From Schoenoplectus triqueter (taxonomy: Eukaryota; Streptophyta; Magnoliopsida; Poales; Cyperaceae), in NCBI GenBank assembly GCA_964058805.1, contig CAXKVV010000678.1:1-33920 (forward strand): a DNA stretch of 33,920 nt, given 5' to 3'. The notes beneath the pieces were generated by a model that saw only the letters and a program-made list of their open reading frames with translations, ran no database searches and was not told the origin of the DNA. The position numbers were made by a program, and so were the translations under genes. Positions within the stretch are counted from its first letter, which is position 1; every line of letters begins with the position of its first letter. Positions 1 to 11,848 of the stretch are shown in pieces.

Positions 1-2014
1 GTTGTGTTTATGCCGTCACACTTGGCATGTTGATCGCACTCTGGTCAGGGTTGAACATGTCTTGGAGTGCGATAACAGCCGCTCTTGCACTTATAGTGCT
101 TGATTTCAAGGATGCAGGCCCATGCCTTGAGAAGGTAATTCTTTTGTTTTTGCTATTTTGAGGATTAGATTTGGGTACTGATTGCATTAACAGTGCCAAT
201 ACCTGTGTACCATGTACCTGTTCCTGAACCCTGTCTATCCATTCCTATTTTAAATCAGATTTCATCAATGCTCAAATAAAAGTAATGCTCAAGGGATTAA
301 ATTCAAATTTATAATTGTAATAATTAGAGGTTGTCTGGTCTTCAGATTCATTTGTCATGGATTTGTAATCAATGATGTTAGACAGAACTACCTGTCCAAT
401 ATGATCACCAGTTTGACTTTTACTTTTGTCTCACCTATGTTTGATTTGTTGGATCATTATGGTATTATATATACACATCAAAACTCACTTGAGCTTTAAA
501 CTTCAGAATCCTGGTCCTGAGTTCCAATTAAACTGCCTATTACTACTGCTATGGTCTCATACATAGAGCACAAATCCAGTAAAATTAGTCTGGTGGTATT
601 AACGTGTGATCTGAAAAATCTCATCCTCTTAGACGAAGAAAGATGGCAATAGGATTGATTGAATTAAGCCTCAGCTTTAAGCATTTGAAAGAGATAATAA
701 ACTTAAGTGTCTGCCTGTGGATTTTAGGTTTCTTATGGGTTGTTGCTGTTCTTCTGTGGGATGTTCGTGACGGTAGACGGGTTCAACAAAACAGGTGTAC
801 CAAGTGCCTTCTGGGATTTCATGAAACCCCATGCACAAATTAATACCTTAAGTGGGATGCTTGTCTTGGCTTTTGTAATACTCTTCCTCTCGAATGTTGC
901 CTCCAACGTACCCACTGGTATGCTAATTTAATTTATTTAAGTTTGTTTACTCCAAATGAATAACATTTAAACATACAGAAGTTCAATCCTGTTATCCTCA
1001 TTCGGAACAAAATCTTCACATAGGTGTACTCTTTGTTTCTATTTTGTTATTTTTGTACCCTGATCGACTCCTTAAAAGAGGCTGAGATTAGACCCAAAAA
1101 ATTACGAGAATTCTATAAGAGCAAAACACTAATTATTATTTAAGTGGTAACTGGTACGCATCAATGATGCTGATATGCTAAACCAACTTATCATGTAAAT
1201 TTAATTAGTTTTATCTATGTCGTGCTAACAAGTTCCAATTCTTCAGCAACATGTGTTGTCTTGCTGGATAGCTTTTGTTTTTGTACATGACACTAGTACT
1301 TTGTGGTCTGTAGGTCCTTTATTTATATAGATTTATTAGCAAATTCCATTTTTGTGTCACTTGAAGTCCAATCATTGATACCCAAAAGACCCTAAAACCA
1401 AAGCAACCAATAGAGGAAAAAAAATCAACGTCATTAGTTTTGGTATTGATAAGTAGCCTCGATTCTAAGTCCAAGCACCATTGCAATAACTTCCACTTTC
1501 CAGGAGGGTGGTAAACTAGTTATCTTTTGAATTGTCTTTGTTAGGTTGGCAATATGACTGTTGGTTATTGTAGAACAGACGACAATTCTTGATCATCAAG
1601 TATGGTACACAGAAACCTTGCTTTATAATTACAAGTATTTATTTTGTATAGCAGCCATGATCAGGGATGGTACAAATCTGGTACATTATGCATGGAATAA
1701 ACTAATTCCTTCAATAACAACAAACCTCCCCTAATTTCTCCACAGTTCTGCTACTTGGCGCGCAAGTGGCTGCATCAGCAGCTGAAATTTCTCCAGCCGA
1801 GGAGACCCGAGCATGGCTATTTCTCGCATGGGTAAGCACGGTTGCTGGAAATCTCTCTCTCCTTGGATCTGCAGCAAACTTGATTGTGTGTGAACAGGCA
1901 CGGCGATCGGTACACTATGGCTACAACCTTTCTTTCTTGGGTCACCTTGTTTTTGGTTTTCCTTCCACTATTATCGTCACTACCATTGGCTTATTCCTCA
2001 TCAGAACCAATTGA
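1..2014 (+). CDS. LSI2-like: Silicon efflux transporter LSI2-like (ArsB/NhaD superfamily), 3' part: last three exons
   Basis: C-terminal 196 residues of an anion/metalloid transporter. Exons are <1-134 (reading frame from base 3), 728-917 and 1746-2014, with stop TGA at 2012-2014. Introns 135-727 and 918-1745 are GT...AG, and phases match exactly (0, then 1). Recognisable family segments are [17 protein letters not shown] early in exon 2, [11 protein letters not shown] across the second junction, [20 protein letters not shown] and the C-terminal GYNLSF...[14 protein letters not shown]. The product is hydrophobic throughout, with about five apparent membrane segments in the visible part; family members are usually around 500 residues, so over half lies upstream of base 1. 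Known family role: plasma-membrane efflux of silicic acid, also arsenite in some members, in roots. The exact substrate here is inferred from similarity. The introns hold nothing I recognise. Confidence 0.9.
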
Positions 2015-2729
2015 TTAGTTTGGTTCTTTTCAGAAGGTTAAAAGCATTGTATAAATATGCATCCTTGTCTTTTGTGTTCATCAATTCGTTCTTTTATTTA
2101 ATTATATTTTTGTGGCGATGAATTGGGATGTGATAGTGTTTTTTGTTTATAGTTTTCTTTGATCTGCTTAAGCTCGGAAAGCGACTTATTAACCAAATCA
2201 TGTCCTTCGACCAAGTAAGACAAGGAACAACTTAAAGGCTACAGCTTGAGCTATCTTTAAGATAATGTGATCATGAAATAAAAAAATGTTGGTCTCTGCT
2301 TTGACTACGCACGTATATACATAGGTACGAGTATATAAATTATAAACTTATATTTTAATTAACGTTGTAAGGATCAAGATTTTATTTCTGTTGAAAACAC
2401 ATTAGATTCAGAATCCGATAAGAAAAACACAAGAAGGATGATTTTTTATCCGCTGTGTGACTGATATCAGAATAAAAGCAACGGCGTTTTTGGCAAATAA
2501 ATTGTAGTAACTTATTTTTTTTTCCATGAATCATTCGGGACCTCTTCTGTGATAAATTATCCAGGTCATTAGATTATATCAGACGCACTAAAATTACAGG
2601 AAAACTATATTATGGGATACTCAGAAAATTAAAAAGAATCAAAGGCTCCTTCACAACATAGAGGGCAACAGATGGATCTTTTAAGGACGGATAATTGTTA
2701 CATTGTATTAGTATTTGCAATTTTTGTTT
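2015..2729. other. 3' UTR of LSI2-like gene and intergenic DNA
   Basis: T-rich downstream DNA. An AATAAA-type polyadenylation hexamer lies near 2277-2282, about 265 bases after the stop, and a weaker TATAAAT sits at about 2050. Which one is used cannot be decided from the sequence. No gene seen. Confidence 0.4.
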
Positions 2730-3190
2730 AGAAGATATGGATATGGATATGGATTGAACATTAAAATGGAATATAAATATGAATACAGATATATTTTAGA
2801 TATTAAATAGAAATATTATATATACTATTGAAAAATAATTGCAAAGAGTTATTGATTATAAAAGTTAAATGCTAATTATAAAAATTAATTATTATTATCA
2901 TTATATCAGTAGTTCAGATATATTAATGAATTAAAAAAATATATTTGTAATCTATAATAAAAATTCAATTGAAAAATATATACTAAATATTTTGAGATAT
3001 CTATCCAGATAAAATAGAATAATATCCAATCCGTTTACACCCAAACTTAATAGAAATACAAACGTATCAATTACAATGAATAGATAATAGACAAATTATT
3101 TCATTATCCATTATAAATGTTCAGATAATACGGATATGAATATGAATTGATAATATCTGTTATTATCCGGATATGAATAAAATCTGATCC
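2730..3190. repeat. Degenerate GATATGGATATG-type AT-rich repeat with weak inverted symmetry
   Basis: Short GATATG words repeat at 2733-2755, and related ATATCC/CGGATATG words recur up to 3175. A GAACATT...AATGGA block at about 2757 reappears inverted at about 3085-3125, and the phrase for 'ccgtttacaccc' at 3030-3043 is a type commonly seen in degenerate plant transposon termini. I could not define element ends or a target duplication. Superfamily unknown. Confidence 0.35.
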
Positions 3191-3610
3191 TTCTACGAGC
3201 CACGCAGAAAAAAAAATAGAGAAGAAATTCAACTGAATGCGGATGAAATCGGACTGCTGAGTACCTCTCCAGTCTCCAGTTATCCTGCAAATCTGATCCG
3301 ATGGCCAAAAACGCATCCTTTTCTCCAATCATGGACGCATGGGGATTTCTTATTCGTTTGCCAGAGTGGGAGAGGATGTCAAGATCCCACCATGTGAAGT
3401 TTACGTGATTTTTCCTTGGGATATTCTGTGTTCTTGAATTGGAGCTACAAATTTGTTGCTTTACTTTCTTTTTGAGTCTTCTTATTTTTGTCGATGGACT
3501 CTTTACTAAATATCTAAGTATTATGATTTTGTAATAGATTGATTTTTTTTTTGTTGAATTTTGGAAGCTAATATCAACCATCAAATTTAGCTATTCTTCA
3601 AATAATGTTA
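3191..3610. other. GC-richer island with a 35-codon ORF; no gene assigned
   Basis: This patch is clearly richer in G+C than its surroundings. On the + strand an ATG at 3301 opens 35 codons to TGA at 3406-3408, with the product containing MDAWGFLIRLPEWERM. On the - strand a longer open frame spans 3584-3111 but has biased low-complexity content. I recognise neither product. It may be a fragment of a lost gene or a leader. Confidence 0.2.
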
Positions 3611-5540
3611 CTATGTGTATACTCATTTGTGTAGAAATTATAATTTCCTCTTAATTTTGATTTTTATGCAAAATTCTACACAATAAAGGAGTATAATTGC
3701 TCTAATTTATTTTGTTTGCTTAAATTTTTTTCAATTGTGAATATCAACATTCATGAATGTCAATTTTTCTCTCAATTATGTATTTATTTTATATTAATTT
3801 CATATCTATGATTGAAATTTACATTAATTGCTAAAAAAAATTATTTTTTTTGTTTACTTTTTCATAAAAATTTGAATTTTTATATTTAAAAAATATTACC
3901 CGTAACAAAGCAAGGGCAAGATGTTAATTTTCTTTGTATGTGTGGGTAAAGCTGCAAAACCGCCAAGAAGTCTGAGCCTTTAATTAGTTATTGATCCAGG
4001 TGCGAATTACAGCAGAATTCCACGATATTAGTAAAACAGCGTTAGTGGGTTACTTTTATATATAAAAAATAAAATTATCTAGATTTGGTACATTCACAAT
4101 TTTCTAAAAAGTTGAAAGTGAACCATACGTTTAGTACATATAACGATGGATCACGCTTAAAAATATAAGTTCAAATTCTGAAAAAAATTAATATATGTTT
4201 ATCCAATGAATGACGTATTTTAAAATAATATAAAAGAATAAAGTGCTTTAGTGAACCAACAAGAGACCTATACAAAACTACTTATCTACGTACTTTTTTT
4301 ATAATTAAGTATTAATTATTTAAAGTGATTTTGTATCTACTTCATTTTAACTTTAAGATATTGTAAAAAGACACTAATTCAATAGCGTGGGAAGTGTGAT
4401 GTTAATATTTTATTATTTCATGATGAAAATTACTACTCTAATGTTATCCTAGTTAAATATTAGCTTAACGAAAATCCTATATTTCGAAGTAATATTATCT
4501 AGTCTATTATATCTTATTACTTAAAAAAAAAATATTAGAAAGATGAGAGTCAAGCTCTCAAATTTCATAAACCCTAAATTCCAAATTCTAAATCCTAAAC
4601 CCTCAAATTACTTAAGACTTGGAAATATTAATACCTCGATTTCAATTTCTTGCATGATTTTGAAGACTTTTAAATAGACAAAGTTACAATTATTATATTT
4701 ATGTGATTGAAAAATACGTAACCGATCCAATTTGAATCGAAATTGTGTTAAGCTCACTTCTCTAACATTTGTGAATACAAGTGATGCACAATTAAAAACA
4801 TAACAAATAGTGGAGCCTTGCTCAACAGTGCAAATTATGTACTTGCATTCATTACAAAAATCATTACAATACATCCTTTGACCTTTTAGTGAATTCAAGA
4901 TTGCCCAATAAAATTTAGTAATCAAAATACTTTAAATTTGAATACATAAGCGCTTATTATCTAGAGCTTTATGTCCTGTTATTGAGTTTATAAAATTCAT
5001 TACCTATAACATAAATAGTGTTTAGAAATATTTTAGGGGCAAAAAAATCAAATAATCAGATATCATGGGAAATCTATCCTCTTGCAATATTCATTCAAAG
5101 GTTTTGTACAATTAATTTAAGAAAAATCAAATAATATCATAGAACCCTAACATATTAAAGTATACAATGTCTAAAATGATCATTGGGATCACCTTACTTT
5201 TTTTTATTGAACTAAAGTAAAAGCCGATCAATTATTCTTTATATTTTAATACTAATGTGAAATTCAAATCAATCTAGAATATTTTTTAGAATGTCAAAGA
5301 GTATTACTATTTCTTATGAAATTAAGATACAAAAAAGGTGTTCACTTAGCAAATGAAAGAAAATGTTTTGTTTCAAGTTAAGCTTGAAGTGTCATCCCAT
5401 ATTAGACAATATGCACTAAAAAGAGGAAATGTACCTTCAGTGCTTTCTAAATTCGATCGCATACAACTAAGAGCACTGAGTATTTGTTTGATTTTACCTC
5501 ATTTAAACCCATTATAGGTGAAATTAAGATATTTTGGCAG
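3611..5540. other. AT-rich intergenic DNA, no gene seen
   Basis: Long A and T runs and no codon-like composition on either strand. The - strand open frame at 4925-4608 has no recognisable domain and lies within AT-rich DNA, so I do not call it a gene. Confidence 0.5.
4569..4610. repeat. Short degenerate telomere-like (CCCTAAA) tract
   Basis: About 40 bases of degraded AACCCTAAA/TCCTAAACCCT words in an otherwise AT-rich stretch. Such interstitial telobox-like tracts are common in plants. Too short and diverged to indicate a former chromosome end. Confidence 0.4.
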
Positions 5541-8328
5541 TTGTATTTATAACTTCTATACTCAATCTTTGACCTCATTCTTTACTGTGCAAAGCGAATC
5601 TTCGTCAGGTTTGACCTGTGACAATTGAGATCAATGATCGATAAATTAGCCAAGTTAGAAAAGAGCCACATCTGACAAGCGGCATCGATCTTGAGGCAAC
5701 ACGAGTAGGCAACATAGACGAAAGTTACAGCCAACATGATCGAAGACATGGTGTTAAATGGGTTATGATTTGGTCTGTGAAGAAGTAATGAACACCGTTG
5801 ATCAGCCTAATGAGGTGTCCATCAGCCATCGGTTGCAAGATGGAATCAATGAAGGTCGTAGCTTTGGGGCAATGAAAGAGAGAAAGGGGGCCGAAATGAA
5901 GAGAGAAAGAGAAAGAGAAAGAAAGGACGAAGGGAAATGAAGAGATAGAGTCAACAATGAAAAGAGAAAAGAAATAAAAAAAAGATAGAAAAAAGGAAAG
6001 AAGAAGATATCGTTTGAATTTCGTTAAAGGGTAATTGTCTGACATCCTATGATGTGCTGGATTCATTATTTTAATATATTTTTTAGATTGATGTTGATTC
6101 TGGGCTCAAACTGACAAGCCATGGATGACAAACATCCCATGAGAAATAGAGATAAATGATTAGGGTCGGGTTGGGAGAAAATGAAAAGAATAATGAGTTC
6201 TTTTTATTTAAATGGATGAGGTGAGCCAGGATTGAAAATGATAAGGTATGAGCTATCAAACAATGGTTTGTGCATGCTTTCAAAATTTGAAATTCAAAAT
6301 GAGAAATAAAATCAGATAATCGCTGAGTTGAGAATAAGAAAAATGGGAAAAAAAAAGGCTCTTGATATAAGAGATGCACAACAACTTACATCATTTAATT
6401 TCAAGGGATGCACAGCAGGTTGTTTCAAAATTTGAAATTCAAACTAGATCCCGTTGATATGCATAAAGATATACATAACATAATAGGTGCTGTGAAGATC
6501 AATCAAACCCTCCTAAAACTACACACAAATGATGTTAGTATTGAATATCGAAATGCAAGAAACAAGATTGATCAGCATTTTAATATCAAAGATATATGTG
6601 CCAAGGAGGATTCAAAACACAATAAAAATTAACAAGCTGCATAAATCTATGCATCTGATGGTCGAAAGGGAGCATGAAGCACACATTTGCATCCACACCA
6701 TTTTGAATTTTATCGCTAAGGATTTGGGCACGAACATAAATATGTTTAGCTAAAAGCATTATAATAACATACACTTTCTTGTCACGTTTCCTAATAGATT
6801 CATGTGAGACAAATTTATGAAGATTAATCAGACTATACTAATTGATGATGATACAATCCATTTGACACCTTGGAGGTCACACAAAAACATCCTTGTTCCA
6901 TGAAAGTATGTTAAAATATATGACTACTTTTGTCTATTAAAATTCATTTTATTTGGATTATAAAAATGATCAATAAGAATCTGGGATCAATTATGTGACC
7001 AATAATTATTCCATGAGGTATGTTGCCATCTATTCTTCTTCATGCTATATATTCTCCTTCATGCTCTTAAGTACGGTATATGCTAGATTTTTAACATAAA
7101 AAATAAACAATAAAGAGAGTTGTGTACTGGTAAAATTACAACTGAATTAATTTAGTCAGTCCTTAACAATTGCTTATATCGTGTATCTCCAATTATTTTT
7201 ATTTTACTTTTTTTAACATGTGTGGTTAAAGATAATAGGTTTTCTTAATGAGAACTACAAAATTGAATGTCTGGAGTTTGTTGTAAGTCAATTTGGAAGG
7301 TTGTACAAGTGCAAATTTGAAAATCAGAAATCATACATTAGAGTAGTACACGTGATGATGAATTGTCATGATATGGAAAACATACCACTCACAATGACCA
7401 TTTTATTTTGAGAGTGACAAGAAAATAATTATTTACATCAAAATATAATATGTATACAGTAATGAACGGTACAAAATTATGATATTAGATCATAAAAATA
7501 TAGATTATGATGAAAGTGTATACACACTACTAGAAGAAAGAAGATTATTATGCTGCAGTAGTTAGCTTTTTTTTTGAGTCAACTTTGTAAGACCATAAGA
7601 AAGTCTGTTAGTTAGCTTGTTAATTGAGGATGGTTTGCTTAGCTCATAGGACATCAAGAATTCTAAACATCTTACTTTTGGGTTTTATTCTTACTATGTG
7701 AAGTTTAATCAACATTTTGACTTATTTGATGATAAAAGCTTGTGTTATGGTCTCCATTAATGGTCAGGCATGTTTTAATTTAGAAAAGTTTATCCCCTTC
7801 CATGTTTCTCTTTTGTTCAGTTCATTTTCTGTCTCCATCTGATAATCCATCAAATAAAAGTTTATTGTTTTCCCATACATTCTGATCTATTGGTATTTTC
7901 TTTTGTACTAATTATCTGTGTATTTCATACATGTAAACAGTATAAATTTCATATTACTTTTCACACTTATAGTTAGATCCTATGACATTTTTCTGATTTC
8001 ATGAAAGACATTTTTCTAATTTCATGAAGCATCTTGCAAGGACGAGAGAAACAGAGATTAGGAAAGAAGATGGAAGTTCTTCAAAGCGAACCTCTTTGAG
8101 AAAGAGATGCTGCATGTACTGCTATTTTGAGCAGTGCCAAGAAATGGTGCTACTTGATGAGTTCTAAGCAATGGCAGTCAATCATCAATTGGGAAAGTCA
8201 TAATTGATTAATATGGATTGAATTGAAAACTAAACAAAACACGATCAACTCGGTCACCTGGAGTTGTGTGTGTGACCTGAGCTTGGCCCCTCTTAATGAC
8301 AAAAGTTGGGCTTTATCCACGGCGGTGG
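5541..8328. other. Intergenic DNA, no supported gene
   Basis: It contains a moderately GC-balanced block (5600-5870), a purine-rich tract, and a 20-base phrase (TTTCAAAATTTGAAATTCAA) occurring at about 6278 and 6425. Short open frames on both strands (for example + 6408-6632 and + 7220-7411) carry no recognisable domains. Around 8030-8170 there is a GC-richer patch that I could not assign. Confidence 0.45.
5870..6006 (+). repeat. Purine-rich GAGAAA/GAAAGA low-complexity tract
   Basis: Nearly unbroken purines on the + strand for about 130 bases, with GAGAAAGAGAAAGAG words. Open frames through it on either strand (poly-Arg/Lys/Glu on +, Ser/Phe/Leu on -) are products of the composition, not genes. 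Confidence 0.6.
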
Positions 8329-8978
8329 TGTTAGGATTTCTTTGTGGCCGTGATTCTCTAGTGAACCTCTAATTATGAATTAGGTTATTTTAATTTATGT
8401 TGTCGATCTTTCAGAGAGACATAACTTTGTTGATCATCAAACTCCTTTAGCCCTCCAGTGATTTTCCTCTAATCCGATGGAGCGATTGAGAGTACCGGCG
8501 TAGACATTTTCTTCTCTTCTATAACTTTGTTTAGAGAAAGATGGATCTATATTGGGAAAACGAAATGGTGGCAGAAAATGAAGAAAATGAGAATCGTTTC
8601 AAAAAACCAACAGTATCTCTGTATATAATGGATGCCCATATAACTGAGAGCGGTTATATCTTAGTGGGTCCATATCGGATCCAAAACTCTCTTAACGGGT
8701 TCGCTGCTTAATCAGAAAATTGTCTATAATTATTTTCTCTAGGGACCAATAGCATAATTGTATTATTATCAGACTTTATATAATTCAGACCATCACTAAA
8801 TCGTAAAGTCATAAATACGCATTCTACACATTAAAGGGCTCACTTCTCATGACATATAATAAATCTGATACAGAATTTGATCACTTCATTACGGGTATAA
8901 TTTGACAGTCCATTATATAATATATATTTATTATATATAAGCCATACATGTTGTAATTAATAATAATTAATTTCAACA
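8329..8978 (-). repeat. 3' LTR of the copia element (650 bp)
   Basis: Matches 16580-17273 along its length, starting TGTTAGGATTTCTTT and ending TTTCAACA on the + strand. It has a single copy of the 45-bp segment that is duplicated in the other LTR, which accounts for the length difference. In the first ~190 aligned bases I count about 28 differences, nearly all transitions. Confidence 0.93.
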
Positions 8979-8992
8979 ATCTCCCACTTGGG

Positions 8993-8995
<3 letters not shown>
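8979..8995 (-). other. Polypurine tract of the copia element
   Basis: Read on the - strand this is AAGTGGGAGAT directly before the TGTTG start of the 3' LTR, the usual second-strand primer site of plant copia elements. Confidence 0.85.

Positions 8996-9030
<35 letters not shown>
8994..9030. repeat. (TA)n microsatellite; continues at about 9440-9463
   Basis: An uninterrupted AT dinucleotide run, split by the foldback element at 9031-9439. The continuing run on the far side suggests the MITE landed inside a pre-existing (TA)n tract, or that the tract expanded from a TA target. Confidence 0.85.
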
Positions 9031-9034
<4 letters not shown>

Positions 9035-9439
9035 GAGATAGCGTGAGCTTAAGCTCACGGAGGCTTCTGTGAGCTTAACTCAAAAAATATATTAAATGAT
9101 CTTAAAATTTTAATTTATCATTCTCATTAAATTCTTTATATGAAAATCTCATGGGATGCAAAAATTTGGAGAGTTTTGAGCTTTTTAAGTCGCCGTTTTT
9201 AATTTTTGAAAATGATGTTCAAGTATTGAATATATTATTATTATTTTTAGAGCTGATTTTCAAAAATTAAAAACGGCGACTTAAAAAGCTCAAAACGCTC
9301 CAAATTTTTGCATCCCATGAGATTTTCATATAAAGAATTTAATGAGAATGATAAATTAAAATTTTAAGATCATTTAATATGTTTTTTTGAGTTAAGCTCA
9401 CGAAAGCCTCCGTGAGCTTAAGCTCACGCTATCTCCACT
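9031..9439. mobile_element. 409-bp foldback MITE with ~183-bp nearly perfect inverted arms
   Basis: Left arm 9031-9213 and right arm 9256-9439 are inverted copies with only a handful of mismatches, around a 42-base AT-rich loop. The tips read AGTGGAGATAGCG. Each arm holds the perfect palindrome GTGAGCTTAAGCTCAC near its tip. No coding capacity. It lies in a TA repeat, so the target duplication (possibly TA) cannot be read, and the superfamily is not assigned. A transcript through it would fold into a long near-perfect hairpin. Confidence 0.9.
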
Positions 9440-9897
9440 CATATATATATATATATATATATACTGAATTGAGTACTCTTAACTGTGTTGTCTTAACCTT
9501 TTGTGTCATCATCTAATTTCATCCATTAATCATATTTTTAAGGACTTATGTAGTATTCGTCTCATAAAGCGAAACTAAACTAACACAAATCACGATATAA
9601 ATATAATTGAATGACATGAATCATAATGGGGATGTGTAGTTTGAAAAATTACATGCAATGTGATCCACATGTCTATTTTTAATTTGGTCACTTTAATTAT
9701 TTTGAATTTGAGGTCAATCATAAGCTCATAGTGTATATAAAATTGAATAATTGAATAACTGCATGATACATACGAAATCACAGAATATCATATAAGAACT
9801 ACTTCATGATATCTGGAAAAAAATATCATATAAAACATAAAAATGAAATATAAGTACAAACTCCCACTCAACCTAATAATCCTCTGTAATATATATA

Positions 9898-10742
9898 CCC
9901 ATATGAGCGACATGGTCATGAAACTGTTTGGGTATAAATCCCTTAGTCAGTAGATCTGCTAGCATGGAAGCTGTACCAATATGCTCAATACTTATAAGTC
10001 CACTCTGAACTATCTCCTTCACAAACAAGGAACTTAATGTCGATATGTTTAGATTTCAACGAGCTCCTGTTGTTGTTAGAATACAACACTACTGAACTAT
10101 TGTCACAATATAACTTAAGTGGTAACTTAATAGTATCCATAATACGCAGCCCTGCGATAAAGTTTCTTAGCCATATTTCATGGTTCGATGCCTCGAAACA
10201 TGCAATGAATTCAGCTGTCATGGCGAAGAAGACAGTCATGGATTGTTTTGCACTCCTCCAAGAAATAGTTCCTCCAGCCAACATAAAAATATAATCAGAT
10301 GTTGACTTTAAGCTATCCACACAACCCGCAAAGTCGGAATCAGTATACCCAATGACCTCAAGCTTATCTGATCGCCAATATGTTAACATATGATTCTTCA
10401 TTCTTTGCAAGTACCTTAGTACCCTTTTGGCTGTTTTTCAGTGATTCATACCAGAATTACTGAGATAGCGACCAAGCATTCTTGTGATATACGTAATATC
10501 CGAACGCGTACATACTTGAGCATACATAAGACTTCCTATTAAGGAAGCATATGAAATCTGACGCATTTCTGATTTCTCGAGTTCTGTTTTTGGACACTGA
10601 TCAAGACTAAACTTGTCTCCTTTAGCAACAGGGATATTTTCTGGTTTATAATTTTTCATACCATATCGCTTGAGAATTTAATCGATATATGTCTGTTGTG
10701 AAAGTCCTAAAATATCCTTATTTCGATCTCTGTATATTTTAA
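9898..10742 (-). pseudogene. copia pol, C-terminal RT and RNase H part (broken)
   Basis: On the - strand the frame resumes after the solo LTR with the RT tail (KIYRDRN...), then VAKGDKFSLDQCPK, YAQVCTRSDI and MLGRYLSN. RNase H follows, with IGYTDSDFAGCVDS, TAEFIACFEASNHEIWLRN, LKLYCDNSSVVLYSNN and SKHIDIKF. Acidic RNase H residues (the D of SDSDFAG type, E, and D of CDN) are visible. Breaks: stop codons near 10680 and just before 10438, and a frameshift at about 10020, after which the end of pol (HIGTASMLADLLTKG) is readable in another frame. Normal order for copia; clearly non-functional. Confidence 0.92.
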
Positions 10743-11070
10743 GGCCTTGATGGTACGAATACGTATATGCTTTTAAACCTAGAAAATGCTCCACTAATCG
10801 CAAGCGTACGACTTCGTTGAGTAAGTTCAGGTATCGAATCCACAGGGACGGAAATAAACTCTAAACCAGATTCAGTTCAATTCAGATCCTAAAGGTAGGT
10901 CTTTTTGGTATTTTTGTATAAAAAGGGGGGGTTTTGTAAAGTTTTAATTAAACTACGCAATTAACACTAACAGGTAGTAAGCAAATAAAGATAACAAAGT
11001 GAACAGGTGTTTAAATCAATCAATAATAAGATCTCAGGGTTTCGGGAAATTGCTGTCACTGGAATGGTTT

Positions 11071-11106
11071 CTTGCGGCCCGCAAGCTCTCACTTGCGGCC
11101 CGCAAG
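11071..11106. repeat. Paired GC palindromes, set 1
   Basis: Two copies of the near-palindrome CTTGCGGCCCGCAAG (11071-11085 and 11092-11106), starting 21 bases apart, in an otherwise AT-rich solo LTR. See the matching pair at 11813-11848. Confidence 0.9.
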
Positions 11107-11812
11107 CAATAGTCGCATAGAATGGTTTTCAGTCGTAATTGGTTCTTAACTATCAGTTCGTTATTCTAATAACCTCAACTCTCGTTTGTTGGTAATTACA
11201 CACTTGCTAACAGTTGTAAACCCTTAGGATAATCTCTTATACCTAATTTTAATTGGATTCGTTCTATTGGTTTGTTTAACCTCTCGATTAAACACGAAAT
11301 GTCCCTCTCGGGTATTTTCGGATTCCAAAACAACCAAGACAGTTTCTAATCAGTTGCAAATCATTTGATAACTCATGCCACACTGGATTTGGCCTTATCC
11401 ACGGGCTTACCAAGGAATAAACAAGTTTCAATAGGAAAAGATGAGAATAAAATCAATCCAATATAAAAATCACGACCAAATATCAATTATAATCAACATC
11501 CATGACAAGCAATCTGTTCCCTAACCCTAAGATACATTTTACTACTCACACATAGTAGCAAACAACAAGAAAAGAGGGTAAAAGAATTGGTTCATAGTCA
11601 AAAGAACCAGAAAAACCCAAAATCAGCAATCTGCCCTTGCGGGTGGTCTTCTCGTCGCGATATCTCTCGAAATTCGTGAAGGGAGACACCAAGCAAGGGT
11701 CAGGTCCTCTTCTCCTATGTCAGGTCTAGACGGCTCAACCCTAGAACCTCCAAAAAAAACGCTATAAATAGCTCAAAACGCGAGAGGAAAGTCTGGAGTT
11801 TCCATATCTGGA

Positions 11813-11848
11813 CTTGCGGGTCGCAAGCAAAGTCTTGCGGCCCGCAAG
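11813..11848. repeat. Paired GC palindromes, set 2
   Basis: Copies at 11813-11827 (one base changed, CTTGCGGGTCGCAAG) and 11834-11848 (CTTGCGGCCCGCAAG), again starting 21 bases apart. They sit about 40 bases from the TATA-like TATAAATA at 11763. Confidence 0.9.

Noticed and set aside
3111..3584. 157-codon open frame on the - strand
   Set aside because: AT-biased low-complexity product running through degenerate repeats; no domain, no splice context.
4569..4610. Interstitial telomere or former chromosome end
   Set aside because: Only a few degraded CCCTAAA-like words; no uninterrupted array.
4608..4925. 105-codon open frame on the - strand
   Set aside because: No recognisable domain and compositionally like the surrounding AT-rich DNA.
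5725..6379. Overlapping open frames on both strands rich in Ser/Phe or Arg/Glu
   Set aside because: Produced by the purine-rich tract; lengths are what strand asymmetry alone would give.
6408..6774. Short open frames in three readings
   Set aside because: They overlap one another, and none has a recognisable product.
7220..7411. 63-codon open frame
   Set aside because: No motif, no neighbouring exons, no promoter-like context.
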